A stretch of 64,000 nucleotides of DNA from Areca catechu (GCA_021397845.1 CM038049.1:106422877-106486876), one strand, 5' to 3'. Counted from the stretch's first letter, positions 1 to 10,396 are shown. Numbers and translations are program-made. The notes: generated from the letters alone by a model not told the origin.

Positions 1-1013
1 GAAAGGGGAGCTTGGACCAATGAACAGGTTCTCCCCCCTGGTGATGACCTCTACCTCCAGAAGTATGCCAGCCTTCTCTGTTGTGGTGGATGCCCTTGCT
101 CAAGTGTTTCGCTCGCCATCGGCTGAGGAAGAAGCATTCCTCCACCACCACCTCTACCGTGCCATCCTTGGAACTCATGGATCCCGTGTTCCAAGAGCAG
201 CTGCAGCTGCTCCTCGTTAGGCTCCCTTCCATGGCACCATAATGGCCGTGGCCTTCTTCGTGACGACCATCGACCTAGCCGCCGCCTCATCGTCAAGGAC
301 CTCCGGTCTTGAGGGGAGGCATGAGTAGCCTCTTTCTCCCTCTTCAGCTCTGCTACCCCCATTTTTTAGAGCAGCCTCTTTCTCTCTCCTCTAGGGGTCC
401 TCAATAGAGGAAACTTCGAGCTCAGCGGATTCTTTCTCCACCCTAGACATCCACACCTTGGTACGATCTGATCACCCCTGAAGAAGGTGAAAAGACTCCC
501 TTTCCCCCTCTGCCTCCTTGACCGGGGGACTGGAGTCCATCAGGGGCCCTCCTCTGGCATAGCTCGAAGGCAAGGGGAGGGAAGAAGGAAAAAGCATGGA
601 GGAAGGAGAAGAGCGCACTGTGGAATGTTGCATATTGGCACCCAAAAGATCCTTTAAAAAGGCATGGTGGTCAGCCCTTCGCGGTAAAGGCCGCCGCTTG
701 CCTCCGCTTTGTCCTGATGTACAGCATGTGCCCTTTTGACTTCTTGTCCAACGGGAAGTCACCGTATGGCTCTTCAGGATGCCCCTGATAGGCCAAGCCC
801 GTGGTCATCGTATCTATTCAAACGATGCAGTCATGTTGCCTTAGTGAAAAACTGAGCGGAGCGTCGCCTGATTTGTACCAAGGGCATGATTTCTGGGCCG
901 TAGGCACCCGAGGCATTGATGGCATCGCAAGAGCATCCCCTACGTCATCGGGCTCATTACTCCCTTCACCCTGAGCGCAGTCACCCCCTCAAGGCTCTGG
1001 AGTGGGGGGCATC
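1..1013. other. GC-rich retroelement-like sequence without a supportable gene
   Basis: This stretch has no convincing coding region; the open frames are short and match nothing I recognise. It ends in a purine tract (about 1001-1013, AGTGGGGGGCATC) directly before a TG-starting block. That is the arrangement of a polypurine tract before a plus-strand 3' LTR, so I read it as the 3' internal part of an LTR element. Base composition is clearly richer in G+C than the copia DNA that follows. Confidence 0.35.
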
Positions 1014-2210
1014 TGATATGGTGACATCCATTGATGTGGAGCACACGGGCGGCTAAGATAACAGAAGACTCGCCACCCGGGTGTGGCACTCTAGCTCCCT
1101 ACCGAGGTCAGCCGAGGCCGGGCTCATTAGGCCAACCCTCTCATTCGAGGCCGGCTCCCTACCAAGGTTAGCCCCTAGGCGAGGCTAGGCTCATTAGGTG
1201 AGCTCCCCGTCTGAGGTTGGCCCCCTGTCGAGGTCAGCTCCCAACTGATGCCAGGCTCATGGGGCGAGACCCCATCTGAGGCCGGCTTCCTACCGAGGTC
1301 ATGTTCGTACCCTAGAGCAGAGCCCCCGATATGAAGTTCCCACTAGAGGAACAGATATTTAAATTATGGTGGAGCAAAGCTTGGCCGCTCGTAGCTTTTG
1401 GCAGGCGATGATAGAGGTACGACATGGGCACCCCCAGACCCCACACCTAGCGATGTATTGCCACGTCCATAGCCGCACCACTAATAGTCACCGATGGTCA
1501 TGGTGCAATGCTTAGAACTACCCTAAGAGGAGAACTCGACCAAGGCCCCAGGACCTGCAACCCTGGGCAGTCTCTCCCAAAATAGAAGCACCCCCCTATA
1601 AGGGGCCTGGAAGCCAAGAAGAAGGCAAGTCTCTCTAGTTGGCTTGTAGAGGTCTCTCTGGTTGGCTTGTAGAGGTCTCTCTGGCTGGCTTGTGAGAGAG
1701 GGCTCTCTCTTCCTCTGAGGCTCTCCTAAGGTCACAGGGGTCTGACCCGACCTAGGGAGAAGAAGGTAAGGAAGGTAAGCATATAGCGGAAAGTGAGGGA
1801 GTGGTAAGTAGGCAGGTGACCAAGCCTTGCCAGGTGATCCATCGATCCAAGAAGCCTCCCCGCTTCCCACTCTCGATCTCTCCTCTTTTTCATTCCTTTA
1901 CATTCCTGTTCTCGAGTCACACCCTCTCGGCGGATGGGTCCCCCAAGCCCTATGCCATAGAGGTCTTGTCTATTGTCCTCGATCGTCTCACTGACTTGAT
2001 CGTTGGAGTGTCCTTGCTAGAATCCCCAGCCTGGGTCTCCCCTATCTTGTAGGAAGGAGCAAAGAGGGTAGGTGCGGCACACCGACGGGACATCATGGAG
2101 CAGGACGGAGCAGACGGGTCCTCGAGAGGCCCCATCGCGGTGCCCGACGACGATGCGAGGACACCCCTGATGCGACCGAGTTGCAGGCGGTGATGATCTT
2201 GGCAGCAACA
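1014..2210 (+). mobile_element. Probable LTR fragment (Ty3/gypsy-like?), truncated on the right
   Basis: The block starts TGATATGG just after a purine-rich tract. It holds a GC-rich degenerate repeat region (1095-1310), a TATA-like box (TATAAGG, 1597-1603) and a possible transcribed leader. No LTR end with primer-binding site is visible: the sequence changes abruptly near 2210 into Ty1/copia reverse transcriptase. Assignment to Ty3/gypsy rests only on the general look of the tract and promoter and is weak. Confidence 0.4.
1095..1310. repeat. Degenerate GC-rich tandem repeat inside the LTR fragment
   Basis: Phrases such as GAGGTCAGC, GAGGCCGGCT and GGCTCATTAGG recur about every 55-70 bases, each copy differing by several bases. 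This looks like an old minisatellite upstream of the TATA-like box at 1597, where LTR enhancer repeats often lie. Confidence 0.5.
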
Positions 2211-3412
2211 GATGTTAAAAGTGCTTTCTTAAAAGGTTTTATTGATGAAGAAGTGTTTGTTGAACAACCACCTGGATTTGAAATCATGTACATCCTGATC
2301 ATGTTTTCAAACTACACAAGGCACTTTATGGTTTAAAACAAGCATCCCAAGCATGGTATGAAAGACTCAGCTAGTTTTTAATTGAAAATAATTTCTTTAG
2401 AGGCCATGTTGAAACTACCTTATTTTTGAAAAGGAAAGATGATAATCTTTTAGTAGTACAAATTTATATTGATGACATCATTTTTGGTGCTACTAATAAA
2501 ATTCTTTGTCAAGAGTTTGCCAAGCTTATGCAGAGTGAGTTCGAGATGAGTATGATAGGTGAACTTAACTTTTCCCTCGGACTCCAAATCAAGCAAACCA
2601 AAGAAGGGATCTTCATCAACCAAGCTAAGTATACAAGAGAAATCTTAAAGAAGTTTAGGATGGAGACTACCAGGACAATAAATACTCCTATGAGCCCCTC
2701 TTGTAAACTTGATAAAGATGAACATGGTAAAGCTGTTGATCAGAAATTATATAGAGATATCATAGGCTCTTTATTATATTTGACTGCTAGTAGACCAGAT
2801 ATCATGTTTACTATTTGTATGTGTGCTAGATATCAGTCTGCTCCTAAAGAATCTCATTTATTAGCTATTAAGCACATTTTTAGATATCTATCTAGTTTAA
2901 TTGATATTGGTTTGTAGTATTCTAGAGATTCATCTATTAATTTGATTGGTTATTCAGATGCTGACTTTGCTGGGTGTAAGTTAGGCAAAAAAAGTAGAAG
3001 TAAAACTTGCCAATTTCTTGGAGTTAACTTAATCTCTTATTTTAGTAAGAAACAAACTTCAGTTACACTATCCACAGCTGAAGTTGAGTATATTATAGCA
3101 GGAAGTTATTGTGCTCAAATATTATGGATTAAGCAACAACTTGAAGATTTTAGAATCAAATTAACTAAGACACCCATAATATGTGATAATACTAGTACTA
3201 TAAATTTTACTAAAAATCCTATTCAACATTCTAGAAGTAAACACATTGAAATTAGATATCATTTTCTTAGAGATCATGTTAAAAATAATGATATTATGCT
3301 AGATTTTATATGTACTAAAATGAAATTAGATGACATATTGACTAAACCACTTCAAGAGGATCAGTTCAGTATGATTAGAAATAAATTAGGGGTCATCAAC
3401 CCTTTTGTCTAA
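2211..3412 (+). pseudogene. Sirevirus C: pol remnant (reverse transcriptase C-part and RNase H)
   Basis: This is the 3' part of a Ty1/copia pol. It begins inside the reverse transcriptase at the D-V-K-S-A-F-L motif, reaches the YIDDIIF catalytic box (about 2466-2486), then the RNase H region with YSDADFAGC (from about 2951) and the usual C-terminus ending NPFV at 3412. A frameshift lies between 2290 and 2425, and an in-frame TAG at 2915-2917 replaces a codon that is Trp (LWY) in element A. Gag, protease, integrase and the N-terminal reverse transcriptase are missing because the element is cut at about 2210. It is close in sequence to element A pol. Non-functional. Confidence 0.9.
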
Positions 3413-3570
3413 AAATTTCCATCTTTTTATAATTCTTAACTCTTGATTGATCAAAATTACTTGTGAATCATGTTTAATCTCTTTCAAAACCTTGAAATCA
3501 AGTTCTTTTTGCTTAATGCTCTTTTTTTTTCATCTTTTTTGGTTTTAAGTCGAAATATCAACCCTTTGAA

Positions 3571-3624
3571 GTGTCGACACCAGCAAGTATCGACACTTGA
3601 CCCACAGTCGTGAGTCGACACTTG
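3571..3624. repeat. Palindrome cluster between pol and env-like frame (Sirevirus C)
   Basis: Three units of the GTGTCGACAC family lie 150-210 bases after the pol stop and about 250 before the env-like ATG, with AAGT/ACTT-type flanks. The same motif fills this element's LTR. Equivalent clusters sit at the same place in A (15398-15463), B2 (55033-55114) and G1 (39540-39626). Role unknown; an internal regulatory site is my inference. Confidence 0.65.
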
Positions 3625-3877
3625 GCCGACGGAGAACCAAGATAAAATAGGAAAAACAAAGTGTTTTCTTCAAATTTTCTCACCAAATTTGAGCCGACTC
3701 ACCCTCTAACTGTTCTCCAACACCTCCTTCCCTCCAATCTCAGTTTCAACCACCCAATTCTTCATTTGGAATAGGTTCATTTTAGTTTCTTACTATTCTT
3801 CATCCATTCTTCACTATTTTTCAACGTAGAAATCCTAGATTTCTCCCATATTTGCTTCCTTCCCTTGATTCCTTGGA

Positions 3878-5704
3878 ATGGGACCTAAAAAGCAAGTTGT
3901 CCAAAGGCCTCGACCCTCCATTCGGGAGGAAGAATGAAGAATGAAGGCTAGGCATGAGCATCGAGAGGTAGTTGAGACCAAGGATCAGCCTGATGTTCCT
4001 ATTATACCACATGTTTCTTCCGTAGATAGGATAAGCTAGAAGACTATCGTTGGTGGTCATCGAGTAGATTTTGATTTCCTAGATCAGTAGCATTTCTGTA
4101 TTGGATAGTGGCTAGGGGATGCCGGTTTAGCACACTTCTAGTCACTATCCGAGAGATTTTATCCTGACTTGATGAGAGAGTTCTACGGATCTTTAATGAA
4201 GGTAGTGATGGATGGATAGCATAGGTTCGAGGGAGAGACATTCCAGTTTCTGCTGAGATTCTAAGCCGAGTATGGGAGATTCCTATGATAGGTTCGGGGT
4301 GGATGCCCTGGTGGACAAGATCAGTGGACTCTAGTGTATTTTTGAGACAGACAATCTTCCAGATGGAGCCATAGTAGTTGCTTCGAAATTATCGCCTGAT
4401 ATAAGGTTGCTGCACCACATTATAGCCTGAATTCTTCTATCGAAGACCGGATGCTTTGACTTCATCACAGGGCATGAGTTATTGGTTATGGTTTCTTTGA
4501 TATAGCACACTCTGGTATGCCCCCCAGTGCTTATGGTTCATCAGTTGATAGAGGCATCGACTAGCCCGAGACTATGTCTACCCTACGGGATGGGATTGAC
4601 TATACTATCAGGGCTTATAGAGAAGCCATAAACGAAGAGCCTTACAGATAGTTGTTGCATACAGACATCTATGACATCAGATCACTTCCTAAAATAGGGT
4701 ATCATCTAGTTAGAGGCCAGTGGAGATGATGCATATTCGGTCAGGCCACCGATGCTGATGATGAGGCAGCAGAGGAGGAGCATATTTTCTCAGGTGAAGC
4801 GGGCCATCTGAGCTACACAGAGAGACTTCTGAGGCATAGCCCGAGCCTACAACTCAGCCAGAGCCTATGACTCAAACCGAGCCAGCCACCCTTGCACATA
4901 CAGAGATACCAAGTAATGGAGATAGCTTAGAGGACAGGGTCACTCACATAGAGACTAAGATTATGGTTATTAGAAGCGAGATGACCAGATGCATATGGAG
5001 ATGAGGGAGAGCCATTGAGGATTGAGTGATGGCATCTCGCTATTTTATCTGCTTTGGCAAGATCTTCATTGAGTAGAGCTCCTCCACCTTCATCTACATC
5101 AGATTCACCTCCAGCACCATCAGCTCCAGGTCCAGATATGGTAGGTGATCAAACTAACTCTGCAGAGTTTGATACAACAGATTTTATGATGGAGCTAGAG
5201 CCGGATGCAGTGGCAGATGTTCCTAGGAGTCCCATTCCTGATCTCACACGATCACCATTTCAGACTCTGATTTTATCCACCTCACCTTCTAGATCTGACC
5301 CACACATTACTTCCATTCCTACATCGACATCTATCATTTCATCTTCTGGTACACCTATGATACACTCTTCATCTATGCATACATCTTCCCTTATCAGGGA
5401 ACTGGGATTTTACACTCATGGTTTCCATCATTTTGATTATGGTCCCATCTTTGACCATACTCCCTTTTCTTTTAATACAGCCACTTTGATCAGTGCTGTT
5501 CCTGCTACTGATATTGCCTCCACCTCTTCTACACCAGCAAGAGGCAGAGCATATGTCAGACGTAAACGACGAGGCCATCATGATGTATCGAGACCTACCC
5601 GGACCAGACTCTCTGATCTTTGGTTGATGTAGTTGCGATCCCATCATTCTAGAGATACTGGACTGATTGAGATTGGATCCTCTAATGAGGAGAGTTCTCA
5701 TTAG
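3878..5704 (+). pseudogene. Sirevirus C: degenerate env-like / ORF3 frame
   Basis: This frame follows pol after a 465-base gap, as in element A. It starts ATG-GGA-CCT (M-G-P-K-K-Q-V-V), has a basic N-terminus and a central region resembling that of A (LLHHI, LPYGMGLT-like stretches), then a Ser/Thr/Pro-rich tail (clear at 5054-5632, with SSTPARGRAYVRRKRRG near the end). Several stops and frameshifts break the first half. The A copy resembles, from memory, the plant retrotransposon domain called Transposase_32 (putative plant transposon protein). No transmembrane segment is evident, so the envelope label is only positional. Confidence 0.7.
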
Positions 5705-6599
5705 GATAGTCTTTATGTTAGTTAGTTTACATTTTAGCACTACTTGTATGCATCTTTGCTTGTATCAATGTCTGAAATGCTTGTATCAATGTATGAAATA
5801 TTTGTATCAATGTATGAAATTTGGTATCAATGAATGAAATTATTATATCAATTCTTGTTTATAAATATTATCTCTTTCAGTTTTTGATGTTGTCACTGAT
5901 TCTTGAATTTGTTATAGTCTCTATTATTGCATCTTGTTTTATCCTTCCAACCTTTTTGATGTTGACAAAAAGGGAGAAAGATAAGTGAGAGATAAGTAAG
6001 AGAAAATTGAGAGATAAATGAGTAAAGAATGGGAGCAAAATGAAAAAGGGAGAGAAAAATGAGAAGATAATGGCAGAATTATGCTAAAATGATCATGGAA
6101 CATAAATTCAATAAAAATAAGAGCAATGAGTGAGGGGAAGTAATCTAAAAGAAAAAGATTTTTCTTCTTAAGTTAAGCTGAAATTTCTTGAAAAATTTTT
6201 GAAAATCAGATTTTTTAGTTCATGAAAACTCTTAGAAAATTAATTTTTCGAATTATCTTTTGAGGAGTATTTATATTCTTCAATCTCTTGTTCAAAAATT
6301 TTTCCTATTGGTTTCACTCATTGTGTTTATATGCTAAATTTTTTAAAAGTATGTTTTAACTCTAATACACATCTAGAGTATCATGGTACATGCAATTTTT
6401 TTTAGCTCTGATATTCCTTTATAGCTTTAATTCAATTCAAATTAGTCCTAGTTTTTTAATAACTTAACTTTAGACTCTAGCTTCTATTTTTCCTTTACTC
6501 TGATACATATTGCACAAAGCTGTATACTCATTGAAAATCTTTTAAGCTTCTTATATGAAGTATACTTAAAGGTTTTGTCATCATCAAAAAGGGAGAGAT
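5705..6599 (+). other. Sirevirus C 3' untranslated region with repeated polypurine tracts
   Basis: This AT-rich non-coding stretch contains AAAAAGGGAGA-type purine tracts at about 5968, 6046 and 6585. The last ends directly at the LTR and is the plus-strand primer site. Multiple tracts are an established Sirevirus trait. Confidence 0.75.
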
Positions 6600-7066
6600 T
6601 ATTGACTTCTTTATTGATTTTGATGATTAACAAAATACTTAAGTATATTTGAGTACTAACAGTTCTTTAAAGTAATTTTTATTAGAAGAAGGTACTCATC
6701 AAGTTGGCTAAAATGAATTGCTTGTCAAATGATTGAAGAAGCCCTTTCTATGAATGAAACATTAAAGTTTGATGGATTTAAGTGGTTGAGAATTGCTTGA
6801 AAGGATTTAAGAGTCAAGTTCAAAAAAGATTCAGCAGAGTTTCAGCCAAATTTTGAAAAGTTTTAGCAAGTATCGACTCACAGTTCAAGTGTCGACTCAT
6901 GATAGTACAAGTGTCGACTCAAGCCGATATACAGAAAAGAGTTTCATATGGCATAGTTGAAGTATTGACTCATGCTTCACATGTATTGACCCTAAGTGTT
7001 GACTCAAGGATCGACTCGAAGCCTGAGATAGATTTTTTATAGAACATATTGAAATTAAAGACTCAA
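6600..7066 (+). mobile_element. Sirevirus C 3' LTR, segment 1 (U3 start)
   Basis: Starts right after the tract at 6585-6599. The expected terminal TG has become TA (6600-6601). It carries palindromes of the GTGTCGAC type with GACTCA or GACACT flanks (about 6873-7015), many decayed to GTTGAC. It is interrupted at 7066 by solo LTR B1; the LTR resumes at 8486. Confidence 0.8.
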
Positions 7067-7367
7067 TGTTGGCTCTACCCTGTGATTTTGATGAATAACA
7101 AAACGTTGAGTATATATTTTGTACTAATGATTATTTCTAGTTGTGAATTTTCAGGAAACAAGCACCTCAAATTCTCAAAGTTAAAGTATCATGGCACGCT
7201 TTGGAAAAAAGCATTTTTTGCGATTTGAGGAGTCTTTTCCATACAAAAAGGGCACAAATAAGTTAAATTATTGTTTATATATGTTGCATTTAAGTTTCAT
7301 GAACAATCTTTATGTTTTTGGCTTGATTAGCGCTTATTTCTGAAAATTGCAGAACTAAGTGTCGATA

Positions 7368-7640
7368 CCTGGAAGGCCAAGTGTCGACACTTCAGCATTT
7401 GGCATGTAGAAATTTTTTCATGGCATGCCAAGTATCGACACTCAGAACTCAAGTGTCGACACTCAGAACTCAAGTGTCGACACTTGAAACTCAAGTGTCG
7501 ACACCTAAGTTTCCAAGTGTCGACTCAAGGCATGAGACTTTTTGAAAATACAGAACTTGGCCATGAAAAAGTTTTTGTGTCAAGTGTCGATACCTGACAG
7601 CCAAGTGTCGACACCTGATAGCCAAGTGTCAACACTCGAG
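7368..7640. repeat. Phased GTGTCGACAC palindrome array in solo LTR B1
   Basis: About nine copies of the palindrome or one-base variants. A core run starts at 7433, 7454, 7475, 7496 and 7518, giving steps of 21, 21, 21 and 22 bp. Flanks are AAG and CTT, which extends the dyad. It ends about 115 bp upstream of the TATA-like box at 7755. Confidence 0.85.
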
Positions 7641-8073
7641 TTCTGACAGTCTTAATGGATCTATTTTCTGATAGCCTGAAATCATTGTTTTTAGCTCTAA
7701 ATGGCTAGTTTTTGATCCCTAACGGTCTAAAATGGTTTTTGGATGTTTTTCTTGTATTTAAGCTTCACCAAACTCACTTATAAAGCAAGAGAAAAGTTGA
7801 AAACAAAGAAATATCCAAGAATTAAAGCACTTCTTCAAGAACTCCACTTCCAAAAGCAAAAAAAAAGAGATTCCACATAAACGCCTTTCATTTCATCTTT
7901 CCAAAAGTGTTCTTGAGAAGATTTCAAGTCAAGTCACATCAAGAAATCATTAAAGAGCTTCAAAGATTCCACATCCACTCTAAGAAGAGAGTTTGTTTAT
8001 CTTAAATTCTTGTATTCTGAATTTATTGTTGTTTAACCTAGCTTCCAAGGTTCTTGAAAGTAGGTTGTAAGGT

Positions 8074-8288
8074 TGTTGGTGAGCCAAAACCAACTAGGAT
8101 TGACTTGTGAGCCCAAAGACAAAACAAGTGCAAAGGTTTGTTGGTGAGCCTAGGTGACAAAACCAACTTAGGTTTTGACTTGTGAGCCTTGGAAAATAAG
8201 TCGGCTGTAATCTTTGAATAGATTATAGTGGAAATTTCTAAGGAAAGCTTGGGAAGTGGACGTAGGTGTTTGGAGAACACCGAACCAC
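8074..8288 (+). repeat. Hairpin array and terminal stem module of LTR B1
   Basis: Four inverted repeats around a GAGCC-containing loop follow one another: GTTGGT/AACCAAC (8074), ACTTGT/ACAAGT (8103), TTGGT/ACCAA (about 8141) and GACTTGT/ATAAGTC (about 8177). They are followed by TAATC/GATTA (8208-8225) and a nested stem at 8256-8288, outer GTGG/CCAC and inner GGTGTT/AACACC. The array lies downstream of the TATA box, so it should be transcribed. Confidence 0.75.
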
Positions 8289-8485
8289 TATAAATATTGG
8301 TGTTTGTGTGATTATCTTCTCTTACTTCTTGCACTTTATTTTTTGCACTTTACTCATTAATTTTTTGCTGCATTTACTTAAGTGCATTATCCACAAACAC
8401 TACATGGTTTGCACATAATTGTGTTAATTTTTTAAAAGACCCAATTCACCCCCCCTCTTGGGCTCCATTTCTGGGCAACACTCAA

Positions 8486-8706
8486 CTTAAGTGTCGACTC
8501 ACCAGATGAAGTGTCGACTCATCTGAGATTTCCAAAGAGCTTCAAAGTAGAATTTTGAACTAGGTGTCGACTCAAGAAAATTAAGTGTCGACCCTAAGTA
8601 TCGACTCATAGCCTGAAGTATCGACACCTGGAGTTTTGGAAATAGTAACGGCTAGTTTTCTCAAATGCAGAACTCATCCTTTTCACCCTCCAATGACTAG
8701 TTCCAC
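8486..8706 (+). mobile_element. Sirevirus C 3' LTR, segment 2
   Basis: Continuation of the C LTR between solo LTR B1 and element A; it carries further palindromes (GTGTCGACTCA). Its last five bases, TCCAC, are the target duplicated by A. The same sequence without A is present at 59615-59834. Confidence 0.85.
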
Positions 8707-8963
8707 TGTTGACTCCACTAATTGATTTTGATGAGAAGCAAAATAGTTAAGTATAAATTGAGGACTAATGGTCTGTTTTAAGTGTGTTTTCATTTAAAGG
8801 ATGCTCACAAAGTTTTGAAGAAGCCTAATTGTGTTGAAGAACCAAGCCTGAATGGAATGATTGCATAAAACTAGACTTGGACACTTAAAGAGTTGGATGA
8901 ATGGATGACTAAGGCAAATGAAGACATGTTCCAGCACAAGTTCAGCCTGTACCTTTTTGTTGA

Positions 8964-9353
8964 TGTGTCGACTCAAGGTGTCGACACATGACTTGATATG
9001 TCTACACATGAAGATGGTGTGTTGACTCAGACCAGTACGCAGCGAAATTTCAAATGGCACAGATGATGTGTCGACATATGGACCTTATGTGTCGACTCAA
9101 AGTGTCAACACATGGGTCAACACATCGCTTAAGAATTTCAAGCCACAGAACTTGCAGAAGTTGATGGAACAGTTGATGTGTCGACACATGGAACAAATGT
9201 GTCGACTCAATATGTCGACTCCACTCAGAATGTGTCGACTCAGTTGATTTTTTTCAGAGAATCTGAATGGAACATTTTAAATTTGTGTCGACTCAAGAAG
9301 AATATGTGTTGACTTGATGTGTCGACACATGAAGAGAAAGTGTCGACACATGG
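8964..9353. repeat. Palindrome array in U3 of A 5' LTR
   Basis: About fifteen copies of GTGTCGACAC or GTGTCGACTCA, several decayed to GTTGAC or GTCAAC as expected from deamination of methylated CpG. Perfect dyads start at about 8978, 9176, 9319 and 9340, most with AT/AT outer flanks (ATGTGTCGACACAT). The array lies 115-505 bp upstream of the TATA box, an enhancer-like position. The 3' LTR carries the equivalent at 18715-19100. Confidence 0.85.
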
Positions 9354-9468
9354 AGTTCTGACAACAATAACGGCTAATTTTTTCAAGCACAGAACTCTCC
9401 TTAATGCCCTCCAATGGCTAGTTTTTCAAGTATAATGGCTAGATTTCAGTTTTGGGGACTTGGGAAGG

Positions 9469-9477
9469 TATATAAAG
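9469..9477 (+). promoter_or_regulatory. TATA box of Sirevirus A 5' LTR
   Basis: TATATAAAG, with the matching box at 19216-19224 in the 3' LTR. Everything after about 9500 is therefore expected to be in the genomic RNA leader. Confidence 0.7.
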
Positions 9478-9780
9478 GCTTCAAATCAAATCAAGAACAT
9501 AACTATTCACAAATATTGAATATCCAAAAGAGTTTAAAGAGAAAAGAAGAGAGAAGAGCCTTAACTCCTACTCATTCAAAGCTCAACCACTCTCAAGCAA
9601 GAAGGAAGCCTTCCAAGCATTCAAAGCTATCAAGTGTATTGAAGATCATTCAATCTTGGACATTCAAAAAGCTTCAACAATAGCAAAGCAACACTACTTT
9701 GAGCTACATCGACTTATTTGCTTTTTATTGAAAGCTTACATTGGTTCTTTATTTCCACATCTTATATCTTGTAAAGGTTA

Positions 9781-10023
9781 TTGGTTAGCCTATTGAAAAA
9801 CCAAGTGAGGTTATTGGCAAGCCTTGGAAAATCAATTAGGTTGGTGGTTAGCCCGCAAAACCACTAAGGTTCTTGGTTAGCCCGGAAAACCAAGGGAGGT
9901 TTTTGGTTAGCCTTGTGAAAACCAATTAGGTTCTTGGTTAGACCATAAAACCAAGTGAAGTTTTGACTTGTGAGCCTTGTAAAAACAAGTTGGGTTTTGA
10001 TTAATGAGCCCAGAAAACTAATC
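9781..10023 (+). repeat. Tandem hairpin array in the transcribed part of A 5' LTR
   Basis: Eight inverted repeats of 21-27 bases, each with a loop built on AGCC followed by an A-run. Stems: TTGGTT/AACCAA (9781-9804), a weaker one near 9813, GTGGTT/AACCAC (9844-9864), CTTGGTT/AACCAAG (9872-9894), TTGGTT/AACCAA (9903-9925), CTTGGTT/AACCAAG (9933-9955), ACTTGT/ACAAGT (9966-9990) and GATTA/TAATC (9999-10023). Arms differ from unit to unit yet remain complementary while the loop is kept, which suggests selection on RNA structure. The 3' LTR copy is at 19526-19770. Confidence 0.8.
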
Positions 10024-10028
10024 GGCTG

Positions 10029-10103
10029 TAATCATTGGATTATAGTAAATTTCCAAGAAGATCTTGGGGAGTGGTTGTAGGTGCATTGTTGGCACCGAAC
10101 CAC
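10029..10103 (+). repeat. Conserved three-hairpin module after the array (A 5' LTR)
   Basis: Three stems in fixed order: TAATC/GATTA (10029-10042), CCAAG/CTTGG (10053-10067), and a nested stem with outer GTGGTT/AACCAC (10071-10103) and inner GGTGC/GCACC. The same order is found in B1, B2, F, G and the A 3' LTR, with paired changes in the inner stem (GGTGTT/AACACC in B1). No known function; it is in the RNA leader 230-310 nt before the primer site. Confidence 0.75.
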
Positions 10104-10341
10104 TATAGATTGTTGTGTTTGTGATAGCTTGTTCTCTCCCTCCTTGCTCTTTATTTTATCGCTTATTGGTTTAAATTTTCATTGCACTTTTACATTAAAG
10201 CATTGCACTTTAAATTCTAGTACCTTGTTGAATTGTATATCTTGTCTTGTAAAGTTTGTTGTTTGTTTTATTAAGCTTAGCTTTAAAATTTTTAGAAACC
10301 CAATTCACCCCCCCCTCTTGGGTTGCTCTCTGGGCAACAAG

Positions 10342-10354
10342 TGGCATCAGAGCC
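10342..10354 (+). promoter_or_regulatory. Primer-binding site of Sirevirus A
   Basis: TGGCATCAGAGCC begins two bases after the LTR end. It matches the 3' end of plant initiator Met-tRNA apart from one C for T. Confidence 0.88.
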
Positions 10355-10396
10355 TTGTTCTCAGTATATAGGCTTTGCCACATTGAGTAAAGATCT

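Larger units (their letters stand above)
7067..8480 (+). mobile_element. Solo LTR B1 (Sirevirus family B), TSD CTCAA
   Basis: A 1414-bp LTR running from TGTTGGCTC to GGGCAACA, flanked by CTCAA at 7062-7066 and 8481-8485. No internal region is present, so it is a solo LTR left by LTR-LTR recombination. It has the full Sirevirus layout: phased palindromes (7368-7640), TATTTAAG at 7755-7762, a hairpin array (8074-8203), the terminal stem module (8208-8288) and a C-rich end. The same LTR at the same target site is found at 58198-59609, where part of the internal region is still attached. Confidence 0.92.
8707..10339 (+). repeat. Sirevirus A 5' LTR (1633 bp)
   Basis: Runs from TGTTGACTCC to GGGCAACA. 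U3 holds the palindrome array (8964-9353), then TATATAAAG at 9469-9477. The transcribed part holds the hairpin array (9781-10023) and terminal stem module (10029-10103). The last 40 bases contain a C-tract followed by CTCTTGGGTTGC, shared with the other Sirevirus LTRs here. Confidence 0.93.

Noticed and set aside
20..762. Short open frames in the GC-rich start of the window
   Set aside because: They overlap on opposite strands, have no recognisable motifs and are not longer than expected in GC-rich DNA.
9781..10023. Hairpin array as a rho-independent-type terminator series or a MITE cluster
   Set aside because: Stems have no T-run and lie in fixed positions inside LTRs of several families, so they are parts of the LTR rather than separate insertions.
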